Part shown: positions 8,597 to 16,540 of the stretch, in pieces
Layout of the letters: each line of letters begins with the position of its first letter
How positions within the stretch are numbered: position 1 is the first letter of the stretch
Source of the DNA: Promethearchaeota archaeon
Lineage (GTDB): Archaea > Asgardarchaeota > Lokiarchaeia > Sigyniarchaeales > SOKP01
DNA length: 35,594 bases
Direction: 5' to 3'
NCBI GenBank assembly: GCA_019894715.1
Contig: JAGXOA010000217.1
Location: 1-35,594, forward strand
Made by a program: the position numbers and the translations under genes
Notes under the pieces: model-generated
Told to the model about the DNA's origin: nothing
Seen by the model: the letters and a program-made list of their open reading frames with translations, nothing else
Databases searched by the model: none

Positions 8597-10166
8597 AATT
8601 CTTATCTTAACAGGTCAACAAAGTTATGGGATATTAAAAGATATAACTAAATCAATTAAAAACCATCAAGTTACAATAACACTTATTCCAATATCTATTT
8701 CTGCTTTTATAACAGAAAATATGATAGAAGAGAAGCTAAAAGAATTAGATCTTTCTAAATATGAATTAATTTTGCTTCCAGGATTTATTCAGTGGGATTC
8801 TACAAATTTAGAAAAAAGAATCTCTCTGCCTATTAAGAAAGGAACTGAATTTGCATCAGATCTTCCCTTACTTTTAAAAAATTTGAAAGAAATTAAACTC
8901 TCAAATAAAATTCCTGCTAATAGAATTGTAGAATTAGCTGGAGAAAAAGATTATCATAGAATTATAAAAGAAAAATTTGAAAAAATTAAGAATAATCTTG
9001 GAAAGGTATCTTTTTATATAAATGAATCAAAGAGTGAGATTATGATTAGTAAAGAACTCCCACCTCCAATAATAGCTGAAATTGTAAATTGCACAAATAA
9101 AACTGATATTTCAATAATTAAAAAGGTTGAGCATTATATCAATTCTGGAGCTGATATAATCGATATAGGATGTATTGCTAGTTCTCCAAATCCAGAAAGA
9201 GTAAAAGATATTATTAATTTAATTAGAAAACAGTTTGATGTTTTATTAAGTATTGACTCAATGAATACAGAGGAAATTCAAATTGCGGTAAAATCAAATA
9301 TTGATATGATTCTTAGCATGGATATTAGCAATTATAAAGATTTTATAGATATTCCTAAAGATATTCCTATCGTCATTTTACCAACTAATATTAAAAAAGG
9401 ACACTTTCCCAAAACCCCTATAGAACGAGTAAGAAACCTATTTACATTAACTAATAAAATGAAAGAATTAGGATTTACCAAATTAATCGCTGATCCATTG
9501 TTAGAGACCCCAATATCTCCAGGAATTTTAAATTCTTTACAAGCATATTACTTATACAGAAATGAAGTGAATAAAGACAAGAATAAAAGATTAGAATTAC
9601 CATTGTTTTTTGGAATATCCAATGTTGTAGAACTTATGGATATAGATTCAGTTGGTATAAATGGACTATTATCAAGCATAGCTCTTGAGTTAGATATAGG
9701 GATTTTATTTACAACGGAACATAGTAAGAAATTAATTGGTGGTGTTAGAGAATTGAAACAATGTGTAAAACTGAATTATCTATCCAAAAATAGAAAATCA
9801 CCTCCAATAAATCAAGGTATTCAAATTTTTAAAGCAAAAGGTAAGCTTTATCAAAATACACCTCCATTATATCTAGAAAATTCAATAATAATAAATGAAA
9901 TAAATCTAAATTATATTCCTGATGAAAAAGGGTATTTTAAGATTTATATCAACCATTATGACAATAAAATATATGTTCTATTCTTTTCTAACAACAATAA
10001 GATTCTTAAAGTAATTGTTAGTTCTGATTCAGAATCTATTTGTAAAAAGATTATTGATTTAAGATTAACGAATGATCTCTCACATGTAAGTTATCTTGGA
10101 AGAGAGATTAAAAAGGCAGAATTATATCTTAAATTTGGTAAACCTTACATACAAGATAAATCATAA
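8592..10166 (+). CDS. Dihydropteroate-synthase-related protein with MtrA-like C-terminal domain
   Basis: The ORF track starts at ATG 8721, but the same frame is open back to 8592 and reads RILILTGQQSYGILKD, the expected N-terminus of the archaeal DHPS-related family. The only codon in start position is ATT at 8592, overlapping the upstream TAG. Full length is then 524 residues. From about residue 160 a TIM barrel resembles dihydropteroate synthase (INSGADIIDIGCIASSPNP, LLSIDSMNTEEI). The end (about 490-520) carries HVSYLGREIKKAELYLKFGK, which resembles the DUF4346/MtrA-type motif. The family is thought to act in H4MPT synthesis, perhaps joining the pterin to the beta-RFAP arylamine, but this step has not been firmly assigned. 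Confidence 0.82.
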   Translation: MRILILTGQQSYGILKDITKSIKNHQVTITLIPISISAFITENMIEEKLKELDLSKYELILLPGFIQWDSTNLEKRISLPIKKGTEFASDLPLLLKNLKEIKLSNKIPANRIVELAGEKDYHRIIKEKFEKIKNNLGKVSFYINESKSEIMISKELPPPIIAEIVNCTNKTDISIIKKVEHYINSGADIIDIGCIASSPNPERVKDIINLIRKQFDVLLSIDSMNTEEIQIAVKSNIDMILSMDISNYKDFIDIPKDIPIVILPTNIKKGHFPKTPIERVRNLFTLTNKMKELGFTKLIADPLLETPISPGILNSLQAYYLYRNEVNKDKNKRLELPLFFGISNVVELMDIDSVGINGLLSSIALELDIGILFTTEHSKKLIGGVRELKQCVKLNYLSKNRKSPPINQGIQIFKAKGKLYQNTPPLYLENSIIINEINLNYIPDEKGYFKIYINHYDNKIYVLFFSNNNKILKVIVSSDSESICKKIIDLRLTNDLSHVSYLGREIKKAELYLKFGKPYIQDKS

Positions 10167-10187
10167 AGAAATATTATTTATCATAAT

Positions 10188-10231
10188 TGCTCAAGAAGAC
10201 CCCTCCCTTTAGGGAGGGGATGAATTGAGCA
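10188..10231. repeat. Nested REP-like hairpin (GCTCAA family), copy 1
   Basis: Outer arms TGCTCAA (10188-10194) and TTGAGCA (10225-10231) enclose an inner stem CCCCTCCC/GGGAGGGG with a TTTA-type loop. It begins 21 bp after the DHPS-related stop codon and could also stop transcription. The same two-level structure occurs at 24522 and 35483. Confidence 0.75.
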
Positions 10232-10299
10232 TGGTAAAAAAATAGGTAAACCGCCACACCCTCCCCCTTTTTCTCTATTCATATTCTCTTATTATAGTA

Positions 10300-10377
10300 A
10301 TGAAGCTCACGCAAAAGATCAGGATAAATCCTTCGAAGGAACAAGAACACCTATTCGGGATATTATCTGAGAAATAA
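10300..10377 (+). pseudogene. TnpB N-terminal remnant
   Basis: A 25-codon frame beginning ATG at 10300 reads KLTQKIRINPSKEQEHLF and ends at a TAA. This closely matches the first strand and helix of TnpB proteins (K-R-YP-KEQ---L). The frame stops after LSEK and nothing later resembles the rest of TnpB. It is a short stub of an insertion, close to but separate from the REP-like hairpin at 10188. Confidence 0.6.
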
Positions 10378-10399
10378 ATTAAATTAAAAAAATTCCATT

Positions 10400-10700
10400 C
10401 TAATTTAATCTTAGATTTTTCAACTTTTCAGCAATACTCAATATATGAGTTCCTTTCCAATAGATTTGTCCACAATTTTCATTAGGACAAATCCAAAAAT
10501 CTTTTTGATATTAGATTATAAACCATATCCAACAATATTGAAGATAATTTCTATCATTTCTATTGAAGAATTGTTTAAAATAATCCTTTATATCACTCAG
10601 TTCCTTATAGAATTTTCTTTGACGACTTAACAGGGATCGAAACTGTACATTCTCTTCTGACAAGAGATATCATTCCGTTAGATCATAAGTCTATTTCATT
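10400..10700 (-). pseudogene. Decayed Mut7-C-like (PIN-related RNase) C-terminal remnant
   Basis: The last part of the minus-strand frame (stop at 10400-10402) reads FWICPNENCGQIYWKGTHI, the conserved zinc-binding end of Mut7-C RNase-domain proteins (C-x2-C-x-K-YW-GSH). Upstream, the same frame shows plausible coding (LLSRQRKFYKELSDI) but is interrupted by stops near 10515 and again near 10660, and the N-terminal catalytic half was not recognised. The ORF listed on the plus strand at 10445-10630 is its shadow. The upstream limit is approximate. Confidence 0.5.
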
Positions 10701-10702
10701 GC

Positions 10703-10867
10703 TATTTCATGAAGCTTATAATTAGAGAATATATCTTTATATTTAAAGCTTTTCCTCTTCTGGGGAAGACTATGGGCATGGATCAGAATAACGGGAAACT
10801 AATGGGTAATTATCCCCAGAATGATGATCTTTTATATGATTTAAAGTGCTTTTTCTTGTAATTATTT
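10703..10867. other. Unassigned intergenic sequence
   Basis: No gene recognised. A short plus-strand frame (GKTMGMDQNNGK) and a local rise in G+C around 10758-10825 suggest more transposon debris, but it cannot be assigned. Confidence 0.3.
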
Positions 10868-11998
10868 TTAATAAAATTCTTTAATGTTATAAAGAGTATC
10901 TCGTCTAGCTGGACGCTTACCTGCGGATTTAATTATTTCTATTATTTGATTTTGATGTAAATACTCTCCATATATTGTTCCTGCACTTTTTGAAATATTT
11001 TCTTCCATTAATGTTCCTGAAAAATCATTTACACCATAATTTAAAGAAATTTGAGCTAATTTTTGTCCTAATTTAACCCATGAACACTGAATATTATCAA
11101 TATAATTATTTAAAAAGAGTCTTGCAACACATAGTAATTTAATATCATCCATTCCATGACAATGATTTGGAAGATATCCATTAAGCTTTGTTAAAATCGT
11201 ATTTTTTCCTATAAAAGGTAAAGGAATAAATTCAGTGATACCCCAAGTCCTTTTTTGGATATTTCTTATAATATCCAAATGTTCAATTCGATCTCTTAAT
11301 TTTTCGACATGACCATACATCATTGTTGATGTTGTGGGAATATCTAAATTATGAGCAATTGTTATTATTTCAATCCATTTTAATGTATTAATTTTATTTG
11401 GACATATGATTTGTCTAATATTATCATTTAAAATTTCGGCTGCTGTTCCAGGTATTGAATCTAATCCTGCTCTCTTTAACATTTTTAAAGTATTTTCAAT
11501 AGAATCCTCACATAAATCGGATAAATGATATATTTCTTGGGGTGAAAATGCATGGATATGTAAATTTGAATTAATATCTTTAACTGCCCTAAGAATATCT
11601 ATATAATATTCTATACTCAGATCGGGATTAATTCCTCCTTGAATACACACCTCAGAACATTCAGTATTATTTAATTCAATAATTTTATTCCTTATTTCCT
11701 CAATACTAAGTGTAAAACTATCCTTGTGAGTATTACTATGACTAAAACAACAAAATTTACATTTCTTATAGCAAATGTTTGTAAAATTGATATTCCTATT
11801 TATAATAAAAGTGACAATATCTTTTTTTTTTTCAAAACATATTTGGTTAGCAACATTTTGCAGAGCAATAAAATTTCTTCCTGTGACTTTTAATAGTTTT
11901 AATCCTTCTTCTACAGTAAGTTCTTCTGAATCTAATGCATGTTTTAAAATTCTACGTATTTCAGGAATTGTATTATCCAAATATTGTTCTATTATCAT
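10868..11998 (-). CDS. cofH: Fo synthase subunit 2 (CofH), radical SAM
   Basis: CofH uses a 5'-deoxyadenosyl radical to join tyrosine-derived hydroxybenzyl to 5-amino-6-ribitylaminouracil, the first half of Fo (F420 chromophore) synthesis. The radical SAM cysteines are C76, C80 and C83 (CYKKCKFC), in the family's CX3CX2C arrangement. EVCIQGGINPDLSIEYY, HIHAFSPQEIYHL and GLDSIPGTAAEIL are typical CofH/MqnC-group blocks, and ITEFIPLPFIG follows. 376 residues is full length. It lies 41 bp downstream of cofG on the same strand and is the last gene of the block. MqnE/MqnC-type alternatives are unlikely with cofG adjacent. Confidence 0.93.
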   Translation of the reverse strand: MIIEQYLDNTIPEIRRILKHALDSEELTVEEGLKLLKVTGRNFIALQNVANQICFEKKKDIVTFIINRNINFTNICYKKCKFCCFSHSNTHKDSFTLSIEEIRNKIIELNNTECSEVCIQGGINPDLSIEYYIDILRAVKDINSNLHIHAFSPQEIYHLSDLCEDSIENTLKMLKRAGLDSIPGTAAEILNDNIRQIICPNKINTLKWIEIITIAHNLDIPTTSTMMYGHVEKLRDRIEHLDIIRNIQKRTWGITEFIPLPFIGKNTILTKLNGYLPNHCHGMDDIKLLCVARLFLNNYIDNIQCSWVKLGQKLAQISLNYGVNDFSGTLMEENISKSAGTIYGEYLHQNQIIEIIKSAGKRPARRDTLYNIKEFY

Positions 11999-12039
11999 TG
12001 GAATATATAATATTATTGTTCTAAAAACATTTTAGTTTG

Positions 12040-13155
12040 TCAAATCTCCTTGATTTGGGTGTATTTATGGATTATATTCCTAACTCTTTTTGAGAGAAAA
12101 GAAGAATTATTTTTGAATTTATCATATACAGCAAGTCGCTCTTTAAGATTATATCCGTTCATCTTACAAATTTTCTTTAAATTCTCAATTTGAGGCCATT
12201 TTTTTTTAGGATTTATATGATCAATTGTAATTGGTGAAATTCCTCCAAAATCATTTATACCCATCTCTATAAAATCCTTTTCAAAACCCGATATGAGATT
12301 TGGTGGAACTTGAATTGAAATTTCATTGTTAAACATTATTCGGGCAATCCCCGTTATTTTTAATAATTCCTCAATTGGAACTTTCCTTTTTGGTTGATAA
12401 TTAATTCCCTCTTTTTTTTCGAAATTTTGTATTATAATCTCTTGTATATGACCATATTTTTCATGGATGTTTTTTATAAGCAAAAGATCTTTGATCCTGT
12501 CCTTTAGAGATTCCCCAATTCCTATGAGTAAGCCAGTCGTAAAAGGTATCTTTAATTTACCTGCATTTATCAGATGTTTTATTCTCTTATTTGGTAATTT
12601 ACTAGGGGAATTTTCATGAACTCCTCCTTTTTCATAAAGTCTAGGGCTAGTACTTTCTAACATTAAACCCATACTTGCTGTATATTCTTTTAATATTTTA
12701 AAATCATCGATTTTCACTAATCCAATATTTATATGTGGTAGAATTTTCTTATTAAGAAGAAAATCACAGACTTTTTTAACATAAAAAATATAATTCCGAA
12801 TTTTTAATCTTTCTAATTTGACTTTAACCTCTGGAAAACTACCAGGATCTTCACCTGATATCAATAAACCCTCTTTACAATCATATTTTAAGGCATTTTC
12901 TACTAATATACTAATTTTATCATTCTCTAATAAAATCGTATTTTTGTTACCTGTTTCTGAAAATATCTTATGATTGTAAAAGCAGTATTTACATTGATTT
13001 ATACAATAATTTGATAAAGATAAAGTAAAATTTTTTGAATATGTGATAATTTTTCCTTTTTCTTTGGGAATATCTTCTATAATTCTTTTTATTCTTTCTT
13101 TAATTTGTGGTAATGATATAGTACTGAGATTATTGATAATAGATTTTTCATTCAT
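12040..13155 (-). CDS. cofG: Fo synthase subunit 1 (CofG), radical SAM
   Basis: CofG completes the deazaflavin ring of 7,8-didemethyl-8-hydroxy-5-deazariboflavin from the CofH product. The [4Fe-4S] cysteines are C51, C55 and C58 (CINQCKYC). LMLESTSPRLYEKGGVHENS followed by IPFTTGLLIGIGES is diagnostic for CofG, and INDFGGISPIT sits near the C-terminus. The 371-residue length is normal. The start codon overlaps the stop of the upstream reductase gene by four bases (ATGA), a sign of translational coupling. ISGEDPGSFPE differs from the more common GE-PEE pattern but keeps the SAM-binding GE. Confidence 0.95.
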   Translation of the reverse strand: MNEKSIINNLSTISLPQIKERIKRIIEDIPKEKGKIITYSKNFTLSLSNYCINQCKYCFYNHKIFSETGNKNTILLENDKISILVENALKYDCKEGLLISGEDPGSFPEVKVKLERLKIRNYIFYVKKVCDFLLNKKILPHINIGLVKIDDFKILKEYTASMGLMLESTSPRLYEKGGVHENSPSKLPNKRIKHLINAGKLKIPFTTGLLIGIGESLKDRIKDLLLIKNIHEKYGHIQEIIIQNFEKKEGINYQPKRKVPIEELLKITGIARIMFNNEISIQVPPNLISGFEKDFIEMGINDFGGISPITIDHINPKKKWPQIENLKKICKMNGYNLKERLAVYDKFKNNSSFLSKRVRNIIHKYTQIKEI

Positions 13156-13820
13156 TCCCTTTTCCTTTTATAATTAAGAACAACATAATTGTCTCGATTA
13201 TTTACATTGATCAGATTAAATCTTTTCCCCTCAATCATTTTATCAAATCCCTTACCTTCAACTAAACTGGTAGCATCTTTTCCGCCAATTATCCATGGAG
13301 CTATAGTTAAGCGGATTTCATCAATCAAATCATTTTTTATGAAACTCCAGTTTAATGTACCTCCACCCTCTAAAATAATTGAATTAATTCCTTTTTTTTT
13401 TAAAATAGGCATTAATTTTAATAGATCAACTTGTTTATCATGCCCAGACTTAATAATTGATATATTTCTTTTTTTAAATTCTTTTATTCTAACTTCTGTT
13501 GCATTTTCGGTTGTGCAAATAATTGTTGGATATATTTCTGGTTTATAATTAATTACCTGTGAATCTATGGGGATCGATAAATTACTATCTAAGATAATTC
13601 TTGTATATCCATTATGATTATAATATTTAATATGTAATTTCGGATCATCTTGAATTATTGTACCTTTTCCAACCATAATAGCATCAACATCTGTCCTCAA
13701 TTTATGGACGTGTTTCCAATCTATTAAGTCTGATAATTCTGGGTCTCCTTTTTTAGAAGCAATTTTTCCATCAATAGTCATAGCAGCGCTAAGAATAATA
13801 TAAGGCTTTTCAAATTTCAT
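13152..13820 (-). CDS. RibD-type reductase (2,5-diamino-6-ribosylaminopyrimidinone 5'-phosphate reductase)
   Basis: Archaeal reductase of riboflavin synthesis that turns the ribosyl into a ribityl side chain using NADPH, on the path to 5-amino-6-ribitylaminouracil, the substrate CofH uses. The 222-residue protein is the RibD C-terminal (DHFR-like) domain alone. Marks are PYIILSAAMTIDGKIAS at the start, DAIMVGKGTIIQDDP at about 60-75, ILEGGGTLNWSFI near 148-160, and APWIIGGKDA. It overlaps cofG by four bases. Being next to cofG/cofH suggests that it feeds F420 synthesis, though flavin synthesis would use it too. Confidence 0.9.
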   Translation of the reverse strand: MKFEKPYIILSAAMTIDGKIASKKGDPELSDLIDWKHVHKLRTDVDAIMVGKGTIIQDDPKLHIKYYNHNGYTRIILDSNLSIPIDSQVINYKPEIYPTIICTTENATEVRIKEFKKRNISIIKSGHDKQVDLLKLMPILKKKGINSIILEGGGTLNWSFIKNDLIDEIRLTIAPWIIGGKDATSLVEGKGFDKMIEGKRFNLINVNNRDNYVVLNYKRKRE

Positions 13821-13876
13821 TTTGAATATTCCTCATTCAACCATTAAATTGAATATAATAAAAAAAATATCTTGAA

Positions 13877-15037
13877 TTATCTTTTAAACACTTGATTCCC
13901 TTTAATGTATACTTTTTTAATATTCTCTACTTTTGTTCTTTGTACAATTAAAGGATACAAGAGACTAGAATCAATATCGGCAGAATAAAAATTTATATCA
14001 TTGAGATTTATCATGAATAAATCTGCTGATTTTCCTTTCTTAATAGAGCCAATCTTTTTATCAAGTTTGAAATTTCTAGCTGCATTTATAGTAACCATTT
14101 TTAATAAATCAATTGCAGATAAACTAAGTTCTGTATTTTCTTTATTAAGAACTTTGAATATATTAAAGAAATATCTCATTTCTTCAAATAAATCTGGTGA
14201 ATTCGTCATAAAATTATCTGTTCCTAGTGATATTGGGATATTTAACCTAATAATCTCTAAAATAGGAGGGAAACCAAGTCCAAAATAACTGTTATTTATT
14301 GGACATAGTACAAGAGAGATATTATTTGATTTTATTTTCTGTAAATCTTCTTCTATAAATTGAGTTCCATGAATAATAACATCTACTAACTGATCTGAAA
14401 ATAATTTTTGAACTAATTCTTCTTCTCTAACTTTTTCGGCACAATGAGTAGAGACTAATTTTTCGCTTTTTTCTTTAAGTTTTTTGAGCATATCTAGATT
14501 ATTTGAATCAATTCTGTTATAATTTGGTATTCCTATCCCATCAGCTAATTGAAAAACTTCTCTTAATTCCTCGTTTGATTCAAAACGTCCAAGAATTTGG
14601 AAATTAATTGGAGATTCTATTAGAGCTTCTTTTAATAAAGTTATTCCCTCGATAGATCTTTCCCTATAATCTATAAAAAAGGTTATACCATTAGAAAGCA
14701 TTTCTTCAACCGCATTTTGAATCCCTAACACTTTTATATCTTTAGAGGCTCTTTCAAGTAGTCTATGTTTCAAACCAATCGGTGCGGAAACAATTTGCTT
14801 CAGCTCTTTATTATAACCCATTTCTTTAGCAAAATTATCTCCTATATGAGTATGAGAATTAATAAATCCCGGTATAGCAATAAAATTATTTTTATTTTGT
14901 GAAAGGTCTATTTCTTTTTTAGGGTCTTTAAATGATATGTTTGAAATAATTCCTTCATCATCTACATCTATATTTACATTTTCTTTTAGTTCTAAATCAT
15001 CTCCAACTAGACCATAACGACAAGATATATTTTTAAT
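13877..15037 (-). CDS. Amidohydrolase-superfamily metal-dependent hydrolase, substrate unknown
   Basis: The ORF track starts at ATG 14821, which lacks the first metal ligands. The same frame is open 74 codons further and encodes FIAIPGFINSHTHIGDNFAK, with the HxH motif. The best start is ATT at 15037 (MKNISCRYG...), giving 386 residues; a TGA lies three codons upstream. Remaining ligands fit the family: H198 (VSTHCAEK), H223 (VIIHGTQ) and D274 (LGTDNF). The fold is a TIM barrel that deaminates or dechlorinates purines, pterins and related rings. Lying between folE and the F420 genes, it might act on a pterin or nucleoside by-product; 5'-deoxyadenosine from radical SAM chemistry is another candidate. 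The SHTHIGDNFAKE segment is not the usual THTH-A of MtaD/DadD, so no substrate is assigned. Confidence 0.78.
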   Translation of the reverse strand: MKNISCRYGLVGDDLELKENVNIDVDDEGIISNISFKDPKKEIDLSQNKNNFIAIPGFINSHTHIGDNFAKEMGYNKELKQIVSAPIGLKHRLLERASKDIKVLGIQNAVEEMLSNGITFFIDYRERSIEGITLLKEALIESPINFQILGRFESNEELREVFQLADGIGIPNYNRIDSNNLDMLKKLKEKSEKLVSTHCAEKVREEELVQKLFSDQLVDVIIHGTQFIEEDLQKIKSNNISLVLCPINNSYFGLGFPPILEIIRLNIPISLGTDNFMTNSPDLFEEMRYFFNIFKVLNKENTELSLSAIDLLKMVTINAARNFKLDKKIGSIKKGKSADLFMINLNDINFYSADIDSSLLYPLIVQRTKVENIKKVYIKGNQVFKR

Positions 15038-15177
15038 AGATTTTCACTTTATTTTTTAATTTTTAATTAAGAATTTATAATTATAGGTTAAAATTTAATA
15101 TTGTGAAATTAAAAGAATTTGTCTAAAGAAAAAAAAAGAAAGATCTACAGATATTAAGCAATATTGAAAATTTCATT

Positions 15178-15390
15178 TCAGATTCTTTTCCCAATAATAT
15201 TTCTATTAATAACTTCTCCAACATTTTTAATATAACTAAATGGAAAATAAAAAGATTGGTTAAGAAATATCATAATGCTAAAACTTTTAGACTGTTTAAA
15301 ATTTATTTGAATTTCAAACACAGTGATCCAACCTTTAGAATTTGGTAGTTCAATAAATATTCCATTGATTAAATTAGATGAGATAAGAAA
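15178..15390 (-). pseudogene. Possible small PRC-barrel-like coding remnant without start codon
   Basis: A 70-codon open frame between folE and the amidohydrolase gene has no ATG, GTG or TTG near its 5' end. It reads NGIFIELPNSKGWITVFEIQ and ends FPFSYIKNVGEVINRNI, which faintly resembles the closing strand of archaeal PRC-barrel domains (PY-YI--IGDVI). It could be a short gene with an unusual start, a decayed gene, or chance in A/T-rich DNA. Frame openness over 210 bp is mild support only. Confidence 0.25.
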
Positions 15391-15396
15391 TTAGTT

Positions 15397-15954
15397 TTAA
15401 ATTTTTAGGAGTTGCAGAGCTTCATTTCTTGTTGCTATATTTTCCTTAAAGATACCTTTAATTGCAGATGTTATCATTATAGGATTTGGTTCCTTTACAC
15501 CTCTCATAATCTCACATAGATGTGTTCCTTTAACAATTACCATTACACCTCTAGGTTTTAAATTGCTATTCATGATATAATTAGCTATATTATCTGTCAT
15601 TCTTTCTTGTACATTTAATCTATGAGAGAAATAATTTACAATACGTGCAAATTTAGATATTCCTAGAATATGTTCAAATGGAAGGTATGCAATATCTACT
15701 TTTCCATAATATGGTAATATATGGTGTTCACACATACTATAAAATCTTATATCTTTTGAGATGATTATTTCACTATAGGAGGCTTTAAATATCGTGATAT
15801 CTTCTTCCAAATCCTGCTCATATCCATTAAAAATTTCGGAATATGCATTTGCTACTCTTTTTGGAGTGTTCAAAGTGCCCTCTCTAAGATTACTTTCTCC
15901 TTCAATTTCAATTAAGAGTTCTTTTACAAGACTTTCAACTTTCTTCTTGTCCAT
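15397..15954 (-). CDS. folE: GTP cyclohydrolase I (FolE type IA)
   Basis: Converts GTP to 7,8-dihydroneopterin triphosphate. The zinc ligands of the classical enzyme are visible: C75 and H78 in CEHH, and C147 in GTHLCEIMRG. LGISKFARIVNYFSHRLNVQ and the R/T-P opening (LNTPKRVANAYSEIF) are typical. The 185-residue length is normal for the bacterial/eukaryotic form. Many H4MPT-making archaea use the unrelated type IB enzyme (MptA) instead, so this form is a point of interest. It is the first gene of the minus-strand set leading to cofH, though about 360 bp separate it from the amidohydrolase gene. Confidence 0.95.
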   Translation of the reverse strand: MDKKKVESLVKELLIEIEGESNLREGTLNTPKRVANAYSEIFNGYEQDLEEDITIFKASYSEIIISKDIRFYSMCEHHILPYYGKVDIAYLPFEHILGISKFARIVNYFSHRLNVQERMTDNIANYIMNSNLKPRGVMVIVKGTHLCEIMRGVKEPNPIMITSAIKGIFKENIATRNEALQLLKI

Positions 15955-16195
15955 AATGTCTCATATCTTTATTTTTGATAATATGTGAAATTAATGATAA
16001 AATATCTCTTTTTTGGTTTTAAAAAAATTAAGTATGGATAATTGCATTTTTTTATCAATATATTTATTTTTAGATAGTGTAGAGAAGTAAAGTATCTAAG
16101 ATTCTTTTCACTGGCTTATTTAAATACCTATTTTAATTTTATTTCTATAATAAAGAATATATTCTAAATTAAAGGAATTTTATGGTCATAAATTT

Positions 16196-16456
16196 ATGGA
16201 AGAACTAAAAAAATTAAATAAAAATGATTTTATTGATGATAAAATTCAAATTATCATAAGAAATGCAAAAAAACCCTTTAAAATTGGAGATAATCAAATA
16301 AAAGCATTAGACAACATCAATTTGGTTATTAAAAAGGGAGATTTTAAATTGATTCAAGGACCTTCTGGATGTGGAAAAACTACTTTACTCAATATATTAG
16401 GAGGATTAGATACACTTGATTCAGGAGAGGTATTAATAAATTTTGGAATTTTATAG
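16196..16456 (+). pseudogene. Truncated ABC transporter ATP-binding subunit (LolD/MacB type)
   Basis: 86 residues cover the N-terminal third of a nucleotide-binding domain: IKALDNINLVIKKGDF, then Walker A GPSGCGKTT at 55-63, LLNILGGLDTLDSGEVLI, and an abrupt INFGIL stop. Q-loop, signature (LSGGQ), Walker B and H-loop are absent. The GGLD-L-SGEV spacing is of the LolD/MacB/FtsE kind, partnering FtsX-like permeases. The last five codons belong to the left copy of a 48-bp inverted repeat, so the gene was cut there. Non-functional as an ATPase. Confidence 0.88.
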
Positions 16457-16490
16457 AAATTACCAATTTTTTATAAATAATTTGAAGGTT
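16443..16490 (+). repeat. 48-bp inverted repeat, left copy
   Basis: This segment matches the reverse complement of 17943-17990 at 46 of 48 positions by eye; the inner AAATTACC...TTTGAAGG block of 32 bp is identical. The pair flanks the nucleotidyltransferase gene. It overlaps the end of the truncated ABC ATPase gene. Confidence 0.85.
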
Positions 16491-16540
16491 GTATAAATAT
16501 GTATATTACAAGTCTAGAAGCCACTATGTTATTTAGAAAA

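Noticed and set aside
10445-10630. Plus-strand 61-aa ORF from the track
   Set aside because: It is antisense to the Mut7-C-like remnant, whose conserved CPNENC...YWKGTH end is on the minus strand.
13877-15037. Firm call as 5'-deoxyadenosine or methylthioadenosine deaminase
   Set aside because: The metal ligands fit the superfamily, but the segment after HxH differs from the known deaminases.
16196-16456. Functional short ABC ATPase
   Set aside because: Lacks signature, Walker B and H-loop; ends inside an inverted repeat.
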